Of a DNA stretch of 34,534 bases, positions 1-8,069 are shown in pieces. Where the stretch lies: assembly GCA_913060775.1 (NCBI GenBank), contig CAJXVN010000006.1:1-34534 (forward strand), in the 5' to 3' direction. The stretch comes from an uncultured Gammaproteobacteria bacterium. Its GTDB lineage: Bacteria; Pseudomonadota; Gammaproteobacteria; Immundisolibacterales; Immundisolibacteraceae. The notes below the pieces were generated by a model. That model was not told where the DNA came from. It made no database searches and saw only the letters and a program-made list of their open reading frames with translations. How positions within the stretch are numbered: the first letter of the stretch is position 1; every line of letters begins with the position of its first letter. The position numbers were made by a program, and so were the translations under genes.

Positions 1-38
1 CCTCTTCGTCGGCAGCGTCAGATGTGTATAAGAGACAG
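1..38. other. Illumina Nextera transposase adapter (artefact)
   Basis: Bases 6-38 match the Nextera Read 1 adapter: the TCGTCGGCAGCGTC tail (6-19) followed by the 19-bp Tn5 mosaic end AGATGTGTATAAGAGACAG (20-38). This is library-preparation sequence, not genome. Bases 1-5 lie outside it and are also suspect. Genomic sequence starts at about 39, so only 14 bases of native sequence precede the hisD start codon, and nothing can be said about hisG or a leader. Confidence 0.97.
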
Positions 39-52
39 GTGGGATAGTAACC

Positions 53-1372
53 GTGAGCGCCGACACCGCACTAATAAAAACGCTGGATTCATCGACCCCT
101 GAATTTGAGACGCAGCTGGCTGTGCTACTCGGTCGGCGCGGGGCTGATGATGCGCAGGCACTGGCCGTCGCTGCGGAGGTAATTGAAACGGTCCGTACCC
201 AGGGTGATCAGGCGCTGGTGGCCTATACCAGCCGGTTCGACCAGTTTGAGGTGGCAGGAATTAGCGCTCTACAGGTTTCTGCAGAGCGGCTACAGCAAGC
301 CTACGATCGGGCGGACTCGGCGTTGATAAAGGCACTGGAAGTGGCGGCTGAGCGGTTGCGTGATTATCACCAGCATCAGCAGACGGAGTCCTGGCAGTAC
401 ACGGACGCGTTGGGAAATCAGTTAGGGCAGCAGGTCACGCCGTTGCAGCGGGTGGGGATCTACGTGCCCGGAGGGCAGGCGGCCTACCCTTCGACGGTGT
501 TAATGAACACCATCCCGGCGAAAGTGGCCGGAGTTAATCAGATAATCATGGTCACCCCCGCACCAGGTGGTCAGCTCAATGACACCGTACTGGCGGCGGC
601 CGCCATTGCCGGCGTCGATGAGCTGTTCTCGATTGGTGGCGCACAGGCAATCGCGGCGCTGGCGTGGGGAACGGAAACGGTGCCTGCGGTGGATAAAATT
701 GTCGGGCCCGGAAATCGCTACGTGGCAGCGGCCAAGCAATTACTGTACGGCCGGGTTGGTATCGACATGCTCGCGGGACCGTCGGAGATACTGGTAATCG
801 CCGATTCCAGCGCTAATCCTGACTGGGTGGCGATGGACCTTTTTTCTCAGGCTGAACACGATGAGGTGGCCCAGGCGATCCTGATCACGCCCGATCGTGA
901 TTTTGCACAGGCGGTAGCGGCTTCGATAGCGCGATTATTGCCAACCATGCCCCGTCGGTCGGTGATAGAGTCGGCGCTTCGCGAGCACGGCGCCCTGGTA
1001 ACCGTCGGAAACCTGGCTGAGGCGGTGACGCTTGCTAACCGAATTGCACCGGAACACCTGGAGTTAGCCGTGGCGGAGCCGGAACCGCTGGTCCCGCAAA
1101 TACGTAATGCCGGCGCAATCTTTGTTGGTCACTACAGTTGTGAAGCGGTCGGTGATTACTGCGCGGGGCCTAACCACGTACTACCGACCTCAACAACGGC
1201 GCGATTTAGCTCGCCGCTGGGGGTGTACGATTTCCAGAAGCGAACCAGTATTATTCATTGCAGCCAGCGCGGTGCGGCAGAGCTGGGGCAGATTGCCGGG
1301 GTATTGGCCGATGCGGAGGGGTTGCATGGGCACGCTGCATCGGCTCGTTACCGGGGGCCGCGGGCGAGCTGA
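53..1372 (+). CDS. hisD: Histidinol dehydrogenase
   Basis: HisD catalyses the last two steps of histidine synthesis, oxidising L-histidinol to L-histidine with two NAD+ in the cytoplasm; it is a zinc homodimer. The 439 residues match the family length. Family signatures include [14 protein letters not shown], the zinc-ligand segment SQAEHDE (Gln266, His269), the catalytic pair IAPEHLE (Glu334, His335), [13 protein letters not shown] (Asp ligand) and a C-terminal HGHAASA that supplies the last His ligand. The start is GTG at 53, and the GTGGGA at 39-44 could serve as ribosome-binding site. It is the first gene of the his cluster seen here. The next gene is hisB, 131 bp away, with no hisC between. 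Anything upstream is cut off by the adapter junction. Confidence 0.97.
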   Translation: MSADTALIKTLDSSTPEFETQLAVLLGRRGADDAQALAVAAEVIETVRTQGDQALVAYTSRFDQFEVAGISALQVSAERLQQAYDRADSALIKALEVAAERLRDYHQHQQTESWQYTDALGNQLGQQVTPLQRVGIYVPGGQAAYPSTVLMNTIPAKVAGVNQIIMVTPAPGGQLNDTVLAAAAIAGVDELFSIGGAQAIAALAWGTETVPAVDKIVGPGNRYVAAAKQLLYGRVGIDMLAGPSEILVIADSSANPDWVAMDLFSQAEHDEVAQAILITPDRDFAQAVAASIARLLPTMPRRSVIESALREHGALVTVGNLAEAVTLANRIAPEHLELAVAEPEPLVPQIRNAGAIFVGHYSCEAVGDYCAGPNHVLPTSTTARFSSPLGVYDFQKRTSIIHCSQRGAAELGQIAGVLADAEGLHGHAASARYRGPRAS

Positions 1373-1421
1373 CGGCGCGACGCAAAGTCTTGCACCGGTT
1401 TTATCGCTGCGTCGGTGAGAT

Positions 1422-1432
1422 TGCTATAGAAT
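1422..1432 (+). promoter_or_regulatory. Possible extended -10 promoter before hisB
   Basis: In the 131-bp hisD-hisB gap there is TG-C-TATAGA (1422-1430), an extended -10 pattern, which overlaps TAGAAT (1427-1432). No good -35 lies at 16-18 bp. An internal promoter would let hisB and downstream genes be expressed separately from hisD. The motif match alone is weak. Confidence 0.3.
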
Positions 1433-1503
1433 CTGACCCTGCGAAAGCATGAACCCTTCCAGCAGATAGACTTGCTCCTTAAAGCAAACGACTTCAAGGC
1501 ATC

Positions 1504-2103
1504 ATGAGCACCACCGAAAGAACGGCATCGATAGATCGTAAAACCCGGGAAACTGAAATTCATGTTGCTGTAAACCTGGATGGGAAGGGTACCGCGCAGA
1601 TAGAAACCGGTATGCCTTTTCTGGATCACATGCTTGATCAGGTGGCCCGTCATGGGTTAATAGATTTACAGATTAACGCGGTGGGTGATCTCGAAATCGA
1701 TGGGCACCACACGGCTGAAGACGTAGGCATTACCCTTGGCCAGGCGGTGGCCTCGGCGGTTGGCGACAAGGCTGGTCTTACTCGTTATGGCCACGCATAC
1801 GTGCCGTTGGACGAGGCGCTTTCCCGCTGCGTTATCGATTTTTCGGGCCGCCCGGGCCTGATTTTCGACGTAAGGTTTCCAACTCAGCGTGTCGGGGAGT
1901 TTGACCTTGAGCTGGTGTTTGAGTTTTTTCAGGGCTTCGTCAATCACGCGTTGGTGACCCTGCATCTGGATAATCTCCGTGGCGCTAACAGCCATCATAT
2001 TGCCGAGACTCTATTTAAAGCCGTTGGCCGTGCCCTGCGCGCTGCGCTGACCGTTGATGACCGGATAATCGGCGTTGTTCCATCGACCAAAGGTACTTTG
2101 TAG
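1504..2103 (+). CDS. hisB: Imidazoleglycerol-phosphate dehydratase (monofunctional)
   Basis: HisB dehydrates imidazole-glycerol phosphate to imidazole-acetol phosphate, a manganese-dependent cytoplasmic step. The 199-residue length is that of the monofunctional enzyme, not the longer E. coli fusion with histidinol phosphatase, so the phosphatase must be encoded elsewhere. Metal-binding signatures are present: DHMLDQ (41-46), HHTAED (68-73) and NSHHIAE (162-168). The ATG at 1504 gives the normal N-terminus (conserved RKTRET follows at 12-17); the ribosome-binding site is weak. hisD lies 131 bp upstream and hisH 116 bp downstream, so this gene may have its own signals. Confidence 0.97.
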   Translation: MSTTERTASIDRKTRETEIHVAVNLDGKGTAQIETGMPFLDHMLDQVARHGLIDLQINAVGDLEIDGHHTAEDVGITLGQAVASAVGDKAGLTRYGHAYVPLDEALSRCVIDFSGRPGLIFDVRFPTQRVGEFDLELVFEFFQGFVNHALVTLHLDNLRGANSHHIAETLFKAVGRALRAALTVDDRIIGVVPSTKGTL

Positions 2104-2161
2104 CGGTTATTCTGCCGCCCTGTGCAAATGGCTCTCCAAATCAACCGCTGTGGTTATCAGT

Positions 2162-2189
2162 TTGACACTTCAATGTTCTGCCATGAAAT
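2162..2189 (+). promoter_or_regulatory. Possible promoter before hisH
   Basis: The hisB-hisH gap (2104-2219) holds a perfect -35 hexamer TTGACA (2162-2167). With a 16-bp spacer it faces TGAAAT (2184-2189), which matches 4 of 6 bases of a -10. The -35 is good and the -10 poor, so the call is tentative. Confidence 0.28.
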
Positions 2190-2219
2190 CGGCGATTCTG
2201 GCCGTGCAGGGGGGCTGAC

Positions 2220-2855
2220 GTGACGGTAGCCATCATCGACTATGGCATGGGTAACGTGCGGTCAGTTGCCAGGGCTTTGGAGCATGTCGGCGCCATGAAA
2301 GTGCTGATCACCGACAACCTGGCGGAGTTACGCGAGGCTGATCGTCTGGTATTCCCGGGGCAGGGGGCCATTGCCAGCTGCTTTAGTCACATCAGGGATC
2401 ATGGTTTGGCTGAGGAACTTGGAAACTTGTTGCGAAGTAAACCAGTGCTCGGTATTTGTCTGGGTTTGCAGGCGCTGTTTGATTTTAGTGAAGAGGATGG
2501 TGGGGTTGCCGGGTTGGGGTTGATTCCGGGCCGGGTGGAAAGGTTTCCTGCCGGGATGATTGATGGGGGTGAGCGGGCTAAGATCCCACAAATGGGCTGG
2601 AACCGGGTCACGCAGCACAGTGCGCATCCCTTGTGGCACGGTATTCCTGACGCGGCCTGGTTTTACTTTGTTCACAGTTACTATGCCAGCGCAGCTGACG
2701 ATAATAATCGCAGCGGGATCTGTCAGTATGGGGATGTCGAATTTACAGCGGCAGCAGCCCGGGAGAATATTTTTGCGGTGCAGTTTCACCCGGAAAAAAG
2801 CCACCGTGACGGACTGCAGTTGCTAAGGAATTTTCTTAGTTGGGATGGAACTTAA
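2220..2855 (+). CDS. hisH: Imidazole glycerol phosphate synthase, glutaminase subunit
   Basis: HisH hydrolyses glutamine and channels ammonia to HisF, which makes imidazole-glycerol phosphate and AICAR. It is a class I glutamine amidotransferase of 211 residues. The nucleophile elbow GICLGLQ carries Cys80, and QFHPEKS supplies His190 and Glu192, completing the triad. The N-terminal IDYGMGNVRSV is the usual family start. The start codon is GTG at 2220, preceded by a G-rich stretch (about 2207-2214) that can act as ribosome-binding site. It lies 21 bp before hisA; its partner hisF follows hisA, the common hisH-hisA-hisF order. Confidence 0.97.
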   Translation: MTVAIIDYGMGNVRSVARALEHVGAMKVLITDNLAELREADRLVFPGQGAIASCFSHIRDHGLAEELGNLLRSKPVLGICLGLQALFDFSEEDGGVAGLGLIPGRVERFPAGMIDGGERAKIPQMGWNRVTQHSAHPLWHGIPDAAWFYFVHSYYASAADDNNRSGICQYGDVEFTAAAARENIFAVQFHPEKSHRDGLQLLRNFLSWDGT

Positions 2856-2876
2856 GGCAAGCCAGGGAGGAAAGAG

Positions 2877-3611
2877 ATGTTATTAATACCGGCAATTGAC
2901 CTGCAGGGTGGTAAATGTGTGCGCCTGCGGCAGGGGGAGATGGATGATGTCACCGTATTCTCTGAAAACCCGGTGGAGATGGCTCGGCAATGGTTTGATG
3001 CGGGTGCGCGCCGGTTGCATATCGTCGATCTGGACGGCGCCCTGAGCGGCGAACCAGAAAACGCCGATGTCATCCATGAGGTGGTTGAAGCCCTGCCGGA
3101 AATGGATATTCAGGTCGGTGGTGGTATTCGTGATGAAGATAGCATCGAGGCTTATCTTAATGCCGGCGTGCGCTATGTGATTTTGGGTACCAAGGCGGTT
3201 AACGCGCCCCACTTTGTGGGAGATGTCTGCGTTGAGTTTCCGGGCCATATTATTGTTGGGCTGGATGCGCGAAATGGCAAAGTGGCAACGGACGGCTGGT
3301 CCAAACTGTCTCATCACGATGTGATTGATATTGCGAAACACTTTGAGCAGGATGGCGTTGAAGCAATTATTTTTACGGATATTGGTCGCGACGGCATGAT
3401 GGGCGGGGTAAACATTGAAGCCACTGCGCAACTCGCTGCAGCAATCACTATTCCGGTAATTGCCTCCGGCGGCGTCACCGATATGAAGGATATTGATGCT
3501 ATTTGCGAGGTCGAAGAAGAGGGTGTGCAGGGAGTCATCATCGGCCGCGCGATTTATGAGGGAACTCTGGACCTTAAAACCGCGCTGGATCGGGTCGCCA
3601 GTCGTTCCTGA
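2877..3611 (+). CDS. hisA: ProFAR isomerase (phosphoribosylformimino-AICAR-P isomerase)
   Basis: HisA converts ProFAR to PRFAR by an Amadori rearrangement, the step before HisHF. The 244 residues form a (beta/alpha)8 barrel. The two catalytic aspartates sit in IPAIDLQGG (Asp8) and in VGLDARNG (Asp130). Phosphate-binding loops are visible as VGGGIRD and ASGGVTD in the two half-barrels. The ATG at 2877 is preceded by a strong Shine-Dalgarno, AGGGAGGA, at about 2864-2871. It follows hisH by 21 bp and probably shares its message. A 107-bp gap separates it from hisF. Confidence 0.97.
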   Translation: MLLIPAIDLQGGKCVRLRQGEMDDVTVFSENPVEMARQWFDAGARRLHIVDLDGALSGEPENADVIHEVVEALPEMDIQVGGGIRDEDSIEAYLNAGVRYVILGTKAVNAPHFVGDVCVEFPGHIIVGLDARNGKVATDGWSKLSHHDVIDIAKHFEQDGVEAIIFTDIGRDGMMGGVNIEATAQLAAAITIPVIASGGVTDMKDIDAICEVEEEGVQGVIIGRAIYEGTLDLKTALDRVASRS

Positions 3612-3659
3612 GTGATTCAAGTGGTATTCCTCTCCGTGAGGGGCGGCCGTCATTGGCAG

Positions 3660-3672
3660 GGTTGTCACAACC
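3660..3672. repeat. Short perfect palindrome in the hisA-hisF gap
   Basis: GGTTGT-C-ACAACC is a perfect inverted repeat with 6-bp half-sites and a single central base. It sits inside the 107-bp hisA-hisF gap, just after TTGGCA (3653-3658), which could be a -35. The centre is too short for an RNA hairpin loop, so a dimeric protein site is the more natural reading. It could also be chance. Confidence 0.4.
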
Positions 3673-3718
3673 AATTTAGCTAGATCCACCATTCCAGCAC
3701 TGTTTAACAGGTATTTGC

Positions 3719-4483
3719 ATGCCCCTTTCTAAGCGTATTATTCCCTGCCTGGATGTGGATGGCGGCCGGGTGGTTAAAGGTGTTCGCTTCGTTGAAATCA
3801 ACGACGCTGGTGATCCGGTTGAGGTGGCCCGCCGCTACTCAGAAGAAGGTGCCGACGAGGTAGTATTCCTCGATATAACCGCCAGTTCAGATGACCGTGA
3901 AACCATTGTCCATGTGGTAGAACAGGTGGCTGATCAGGTGTTTATTCCGTTGACGGTTGGCGGTGGCATCCGGGAACTGGCGGATGTTCGGCGGATGCTT
4001 AACGCCGGCGCCGATAAAGTCGCGATTAACACTGCCGCAGTGAATCGACCAGAATTTGTCCGCGAAGCTGCGCAACATTTCGGTTCTCAATGTATCGTGG
4101 TGGCAGTGGATGCCAAGCAGACAGAAAGCGGGTGCTGGGAGGTTTTTACCCACGGCGGTCGCCGGGCAACGGGTATTGATGTGGTGGAATGGTGTCGCCA
4201 AATGGCGGATTCTGGTGCCGGCGAAATATTGCTCACCAGTATGGACAGAGATGGCACCCGAGAAGGTTTTGATCTGGCGTTGACGCGGGCAGTCGCCGAT
4301 GCGGTGCCGATACCGGTTATCGCTTCGGGAGGGGTGGGTGATCTGAACCATCTGGTGGCAGGCGTCCGTGATGGCGGCGCGGATGCCGTGTTAGCAGCCA
4401 GTATTTTTCATTTTGGCGAGTACACAATTGATGCCGCCAAACAGGCGATGGCCCAGGCCGGGCTTACCGTGAGAGAGCGCTGA
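3719..4483 (+). CDS. hisF: Imidazole glycerol phosphate synthase, cyclase subunit
   Basis: HisF uses ammonia from HisH to cleave and cyclise PRFAR to imidazole-glycerol phosphate plus AICAR. It is a 254-residue (beta/alpha)8 barrel related to HisA. The catalytic aspartates are Asp12 in [11 protein letters not shown] and Asp131 in VVAVDAKQ. Phosphate-binding segments TVGGGIRE and ASGGVGD are present. The ATG at 3719 gives the standard short N-terminus; the upstream ribosome-binding site is weak. Its stop overlaps the hisI start by one base (TGATG), which indicates coupling. Confidence 0.97.
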   Translation: MPLSKRIIPCLDVDGGRVVKGVRFVEINDAGDPVEVARRYSEEGADEVVFLDITASSDDRETIVHVVEQVADQVFIPLTVGGGIRELADVRRMLNAGADKVAINTAAVNRPEFVREAAQHFGSQCIVVAVDAKQTESGCWEVFTHGGRRATGIDVVEWCRQMADSGAGEILLTSMDRDGTREGFDLALTRAVADAVPIPVIASGGVGDLNHLVAGVRDGGADAVLAASIFHFGEYTIDAAKQAMAQAGLTVRER

Positions 4484-4911
4484 TGGATATGTCGCAGGAT
4501 TCAGGAAACTGGCTGTCTGAGGTGACCTGGAACGAGGACGGTCTACTGCCGGCCATCGCTCAGGACCATGTTTCTGGTCGCGTGCTAATGATGGCCTGGG
4601 TGAACCCGGAGGCGCTAAAGATGAGCGTCAGTAGCGGTTTTGCGGTTTACTGGTCACGATCGCGGCAGGCGTTGTGGAAAAAAGGTGAACAGTCAGGTAA
4701 TCGCCAGCGGCTGGTTGAGATTAGCCTGGATTGTGATGGTGATACCCTGCTCCTTAAGGTTGAACAGCTGGGTGATATTGCCTGTCATACTGGGCGACAG
4801 AGCTGTTTTTATCGGCGGCTAGATGACCGAGGCGAGTGGCAGATTGTCGATGCCGTGTTACGGTCGCCAGAACAGATGTACGGAAATGACAAAAATGACC
4901 AGAGTGAATAA
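4483..4911 (+). CDS. hisI: Phosphoribosyl-AMP cyclohydrolase
   Basis: HisI opens the adenine ring of phosphoribosyl-AMP to give ProFAR, the third step of the pathway, using zinc. This is the stand-alone cyclohydrolase of 142 residues, not the E. coli-type HisIE fusion. Signatures are [33 protein letters not shown] and the zinc-ligand region [14 protein letters not shown] with [11 protein letters not shown]. The ATG at 4483 overlaps the hisF stop; a second ATG at 4489 is equally possible. hisE follows after 5 bp. Confidence 0.96.
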   Translation: MDMSQDSGNWLSEVTWNEDGLLPAIAQDHVSGRVLMMAWVNPEALKMSVSSGFAVYWSRSRQALWKKGEQSGNRQRLVEISLDCDGDTLLLKVEQLGDIACHTGRQSCFYRRLDDRGEWQIVDAVLRSPEQMYGNDKNDQSE

Positions 4912-4916
4912 CCTGA

Positions 4917-5264
4917 ATGGCTAATCCGGCGATGGATCGGGCGGCCATGGGAGAAGTTATCGGCGAGCTTGCGGCAGTTCTGGAGACGCGTAAGCAGGCA
5001 GACCCTGAAAGCTCCTATGTGGCTTCGCTGTATGCGGGTGGCGTCGATAAAATACTTAAAAAAATTGGTGAAGAAGCGACCGAGGTGGTGATGGCTGGCA
5101 AGGACGGTGATCCGCAGGCAATCATCGCTGAAGCAGCCGACCTTAGTTTTCATTTAATGGTCCTGCTAGTACAACAGGGAATTGGGCCAGAGGCGGTTGC
5201 TGCAGAGCTGCAGCGCCGGTTTGGATTGTCCGGCCTGGAAGAGAAGGCTCAGCGCTCCAGCTGA
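4917..5264 (+). CDS. hisE: Phosphoribosyl-ATP pyrophosphohydrolase
   Basis: HisE removes pyrophosphate from phosphoribosyl-ATP, the second step of histidine synthesis. It is a small all-alpha protein (115 residues) of the MazG-like fold. The diagnostic segments are [30 protein letters not shown] and [13 protein letters not shown], which carry the acidic metal-binding residues. The ATG at 4917 lies 5 bp after hisI; the internal ATG at 4947 is a less likely start. The arrangement hisI-hisE-tatA-tatB-tatC is also known from Pseudomonas. Confidence 0.96.
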   Translation: MANPAMDRAAMGEVIGELAAVLETRKQADPESSYVASLYAGGVDKILKKIGEEATEVVMAGKDGDPQAIIAEAADLSFHLMVLLVQQGIGPEAVAAELQRRFGLSGLEEKAQRSS

Positions 5265-5331
5265 ATGTCTGGCTATCGTTATTTGTTGGGATTAGGTCCG
5301 CGCTGCGGTCGTTAATTTAGAGGGTTTTACC

Positions 5332-5556
5332 ATGGGTATGGGTGGGATTAGTGTTAGCTCCCTGCTAATTATTTTGGTCATCGTGCTGGTGCTGTTTGGC
5401 GGTAAACGAATACGCAGCCTCGGGGATGATTTAGGCGGGGCAATCAAGGGCTTTCGACACGCCGTCAAAGAGGGCGATAAAAACGACGGTGAGATAGAGG
5501 CGGGAGAAGACTCACCGCCGCCATCGATCGCTGCCGACGACCCGAAAAAGGACTAA
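5332..5556 (+). CDS. tatA: Sec-independent translocase subunit TatA
   Basis: TatA forms the size-variable pore of the twin-arginine translocase, which exports folded proteins across the inner membrane. The 74-residue protein has the family layout: a short N-terminus, one transmembrane helix (about residues 7-23, [17 protein letters not shown]), the [14 protein letters not shown] hinge and amphipathic helix, then a charged, Pro/Asp-rich tail. Start is ATG 5332; ATG 5338 is an alternative. It follows hisE by 67 bp and precedes tatB by 16 bp. A weak ribosome-binding site (AGAGGG) lies at about 5320. Confidence 0.94.
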   Translation: MGMGGISVSSLLIILVIVLVLFGGKRIRSLGDDLGGAIKGFRHAVKEGDKNDGEIEAGEDSPPPSIAADDPKKD

Positions 5557-5572
5557 TGGAGCTTGAGTCGCT

Positions 5573-5944
5573 TTGTTTGACGTAGGCTTCTGGGAATTAG
5601 CAGTTATTGGTCTGGTGGCGCTGATGGTGATCGGACCCGAGCGGCTTCCGGCGGTCGCTCGCACTGCCGGTTTATGGGTAGGTCGGCTGCGACGGGTAGC
5701 CGGCAGCTTCCGGGAAGACCTGGAGCGAGAGCTTCGTACCGATGATCTAAAACGGAGCCTGGTGGCAGAACGAGACGCGCTGGCGGCGCCAATCCGCGAA
5801 GTGGCGGATGAATTGCGTTCCACGGTTAATGACGCGGCGGCTGAAGTGAGCCAGGTGCCGACGGATGCCCCCCAGGGCGACTCGACCGGAGCAAAGACTA
5901 CTAGCGCTGTAACTGAATCACGCTCCGCGCCACCAAATGAGTAA
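5573..5944 (+). CDS. tatB: Sec-independent translocase subunit TatB
   Basis: TatB forms the substrate-binding complex with TatC, which recognises twin-arginine signal peptides. The 123 residues begin FDVGFWELAVIGLVALMVIG, the family transmembrane helix, followed by PERLPAVARTAGLWVGRLRR and a long amphipathic region. The tail is Ala/Thr/Ser-rich and poorly conserved, as usual. The start is a TTG at 5573: it is the only start that gives the conserved MFDVGFWEL N-terminus, and GGAG (5558-5561) stands 11 bp before it. The 3' end overlaps tatC by 8 bp. Confidence 0.93.
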   Translation: MFDVGFWELAVIGLVALMVIGPERLPAVARTAGLWVGRLRRVAGSFREDLERELRTDDLKRSLVAERDALAAPIREVADELRSTVNDAAAEVSQVPTDAPQGDSTGAKTTSAVTESRSAPPNE

Positions 5945-6701
5945 TCAGCCAAGCTCCGGAGAGTTGCCGCTCACCGGTCACCTGATGGAACTACGGCAGC
6001 GGTTAATGCGGTCATTAATCGTGGTGACCGGGTTCATCGTGGTGTTGATGCCTTTCTCAAGAGAACTTTATGCCTTTCTGGCGACGCCATTGCTCGCGGC
6101 TCTGCCCGCGGATACCGGTTTAATCGCGACTGGCGTTGCGGCCCCATTTCTGGCGCCTTTTAAGCTAGTTGCAGTATTGGGCGTGTTTGGTTCGGCCCCT
6201 TATTTGCTCTATCAGTTGTGGAGTTTTATTGCACCAGGTCTTTACCGGCATGAGCAGCGTCTGGCGGTGCCGTTATTGATTTCAAGCGTGGTGCTGTTTT
6301 ACTGCGGAGCGGCCTTTGCCTACTACGTGGTGTTTCCGCTGGTGTTTGTGTTTTTTACTCAGGCAGCGCCGGAAGGCGTGGCGGTGATGACTGATATTTC
6401 CGCCTATCTTGATTTTGTACTGAAGTTGTTTTTTGCTTTTGGGATTGCATTTGAGGTGCCGATCGCGACGCTACTACTGGTGCTTTCGGGTATTGCCAGT
6501 CGTGAGCAACTGGCCTCTTATCGAGCTCACGTTATCGTTGCCGCTTTTGTGCTCGGGATGCTGTTAACCCCACCGGATGTGATTTCCCAGGTGTTGCTGG
6601 CGTTACCGATCTGGCTATTATTTGAGCTGGGACTGCTGCTGTCCCGGCTGGTCGGGGGTAAAAATTCCGCTGATAGTGACGGGTCAGCGGCGTCGAGCTG
6701 A
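5937..6701 (+). CDS. tatC: Sec-independent translocase subunit TatC
   Basis: TatC is the six-helix inner-membrane receptor for twin-arginine signal peptides. The 254-residue length is typical. The conserved N-terminal cytoplasmic motif is present as HLMELRQRL (15-23), and FVFFTQAAPEGVAVMTDISA is the usual periplasmic loop before helix 3. ATG 5937 overlaps tatB by 8 bp, so translation is probably coupled. The last 18 bp overlap, on the opposite strand, the end of the convergent serine protease gene. No obvious hairpin terminator lies between the two. Confidence 0.96.
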   Translation: MSNQPSSGELPLTGHLMELRQRLMRSLIVVTGFIVVLMPFSRELYAFLATPLLAALPADTGLIATGVAAPFLAPFKLVAVLGVFGSAPYLLYQLWSFIAPGLYRHEQRLAVPLLISSVVLFYCGAAFAYYVVFPLVFVFFTQAAPEGVAVMTDISAYLDFVLKLFFAFGIAFEVPIATLLLVLSGIASREQLASYRAHVIVAAFVLGMLLTPPDVISQVLLALPIWLLFELGLLLSRLVGGKNSADSDGSAASS

Positions 6702-7829
6702 CTGTTCTTTGGGTCTTTCGATCACGGCCAGTTCAATTTCGAGCTGTTTGCCCCGCCGCAGAAAGGTCACGGCAACGGTCTGTTCTGGTACCAGTCCGGA
6801 AATCGTGTTCAGTGCCTGATTAGCATCGTTCAGCTTAATACCATCAATTGCAGTAATGATGTCCCCCGGTCGTAGACCGAGCTGGTGAGCGGGGGTGTTG
6901 CGGTAAACCCCTGCAACAATGACTCCCTGCAGGCTTTTAAGACCAAACGAAGTAGCCAGATCTCGATCAATGTTCTGTAGTTCGAGGCCGAGCCAGCCCC
7001 TGACCACTCGGCCATTGTTCACCAGCTGGTCGAGGATGCGTTGAGCCAGGGCCGCCGGCACCGCAAAGCCGATGCCCTGAGAGCCACCCGACTGGCTATA
7101 AATAGCCGTGTTAATACCGACAAGTTCACCAGCAGGATTCACCAGTGCGCCGCCGGAATTGCCCGGATTGATAGCCGCGTCAGTTTGAATGAAATCCTCG
7201 AAGGTATTAATCCCGAGATGTTGTCGACCGGTAGCGCTGACAATTCCCATGGTGACTGTCTGGCCGACGCCAAAAGGGTTTCCTATTGCCAGAACCACGT
7301 CACCGACCAGCAGCTGGTCGGATTGGCCAAATTTCAAGCTGGTCAGGTCGGGTAGATCAATTTCAAGCAGTGCCAGATCGGTACCAGGGTCGCTGCCAAT
7401 CAGTTGTGCCTGGGCGCTACGACCATCATTCAGGGCAACTTTAATTTCGTCGGCGCCAGCAATGACATGATTGTTGGTGAGTACGTAGCCGTCAGCGCTA
7501 ACCAGTACGCCGGAGCCGAGGCTTGATTGAATGCGTTCTCGTGGCACCTGGGGTCCACCAAAAAACTGTTGAAACAGCGGGTTATCCAGGAGCGGGTGAA
7601 GGCGTCGTTTAATGGTTTTGCTGCTATAGATATTGACCACCCCGGGGCCGGCCTGCTTTACCGCCTGGTTGAACGAGGTTTGCCAGGGTTGCCGTGTTAA
7701 AGACAGCGGTGGCTGGTCGGCGCTGATGGTTTCGTCATTGCCGCTCATGGCCCATAAAATTAATAACCCGGCTACCAGTCCAGCGATAGTGGCCTGCAGA
7801 CCGAATCTTAATAGCGGAGAAGCACTCAT
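6684..7829 (-). CDS. degS: Membrane-anchored DegS/AlgW-type serine protease
   Basis: This is an HtrA/Do-family periplasmic protease tethered to the inner membrane. DegS (E. coli) and AlgW (Pseudomonas) sense unfolded outer-membrane proteins through one PDZ domain and cut the anti-sigma factor RseA/MucA, releasing the envelope-stress sigma factor. From the ATG at 7829 (381 residues) a transmembrane anchor spans about residues 10-28. The catalytic triad is His121 (LTNNHVIAGAD), Asp151 (GTDLALLEID) and Ser225 (AINPGNSGGAL). A single PDZ domain follows (about 273-368), which separates it from DegP with two. An in-frame ATG at 7865 would add 12 residues. I prefer 7829 because it puts the anchor at the N-terminus as in AlgW. 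No rseA or sigma-factor gene is nearby. Confidence 0.93.
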   Translation of the reverse strand: MSASPLLRFGLQATIAGLVAGLLILWAMSGNDETISADQPPLSLTRQPWQTSFNQAVKQAGPGVVNIYSSKTIKRRLHPLLDNPLFQQFFGGPQVPRERIQSSLGSGVLVSADGYVLTNNHVIAGADEIKVALNDGRSAQAQLIGSDPGTDLALLEIDLPDLTSLKFGQSDQLLVGDVVLAIGNPFGVGQTVTMGIVSATGRQHLGINTFEDFIQTDAAINPGNSGGALVNPAGELVGINTAIYSQSGGSQGIGFAVPAALAQRILDQLVNNGRVVRGWLGLELQNIDRDLATSFGLKSLQGVIVAGVYRNTPAHQLGLRPGDIITAIDGIKLNDANQALNTISGLVPEQTVAVTFLRRGKQLEIELAVIERPKEQSARRR

Positions 7830-8069
7830 CGGGATTGTCTCAGTGGGGTTGTCTGGAAAAGGCATCGTTGCACAGAGGCCCCAGATAACGCCTCAGGAGA
7901 AGGATACCTCTATCAATTGGCCGCCGGGTTTGCCTAGCCAATTTATCGGTAATTTGAGAGAATAACCGGCTTTGCAAATTGTACCCTGAGTCGATGTTTC
8001 CGGCGCTGTCGAAGGCGGCTGCGTTGAATCAAGTTGGGGGTATCTCCTTAAAGGTTTGAGGGATTTTAG
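7830..8069. promoter_or_regulatory. Divergent control region, degS and petABC
   Basis: These 240 bp separate two divergent genes and must hold promoters for both. On the minus strand, TACAAT (7978-7983) is a 5 of 6 match to a -10 but has no clear -35. On the plus strand, TTGAGA (7954-7959) could be a -35 without a convincing -10. GAGGGA at about 8057-8062 is the petA ribosome-binding site. I see no open reading frame of interest and no terminator here. Confidence 0.35.

Noticed and set aside
20-38. Tn5 mosaic end suggesting a transposon next to hisD
   Set aside because: It is joined directly to the Nextera Read 1 tail at 6-19 and sits at the contig edge, so it is library adapter, not a mobile element.
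500-739. Open frames on the opposite strand of hisD and many similar ones elsewhere
   Set aside because: They lie inside well-supported genes, have no ribosome-binding sites or recognisable motifs, and are shadows produced by codon bias.
2104-2219. A small gene or attenuator in the hisB-hisH gap
   Set aside because: No frame with a His-rich leader peptide and no strong hairpin is present; AACC-gctgt-GGTT is only a 4-bp stem.
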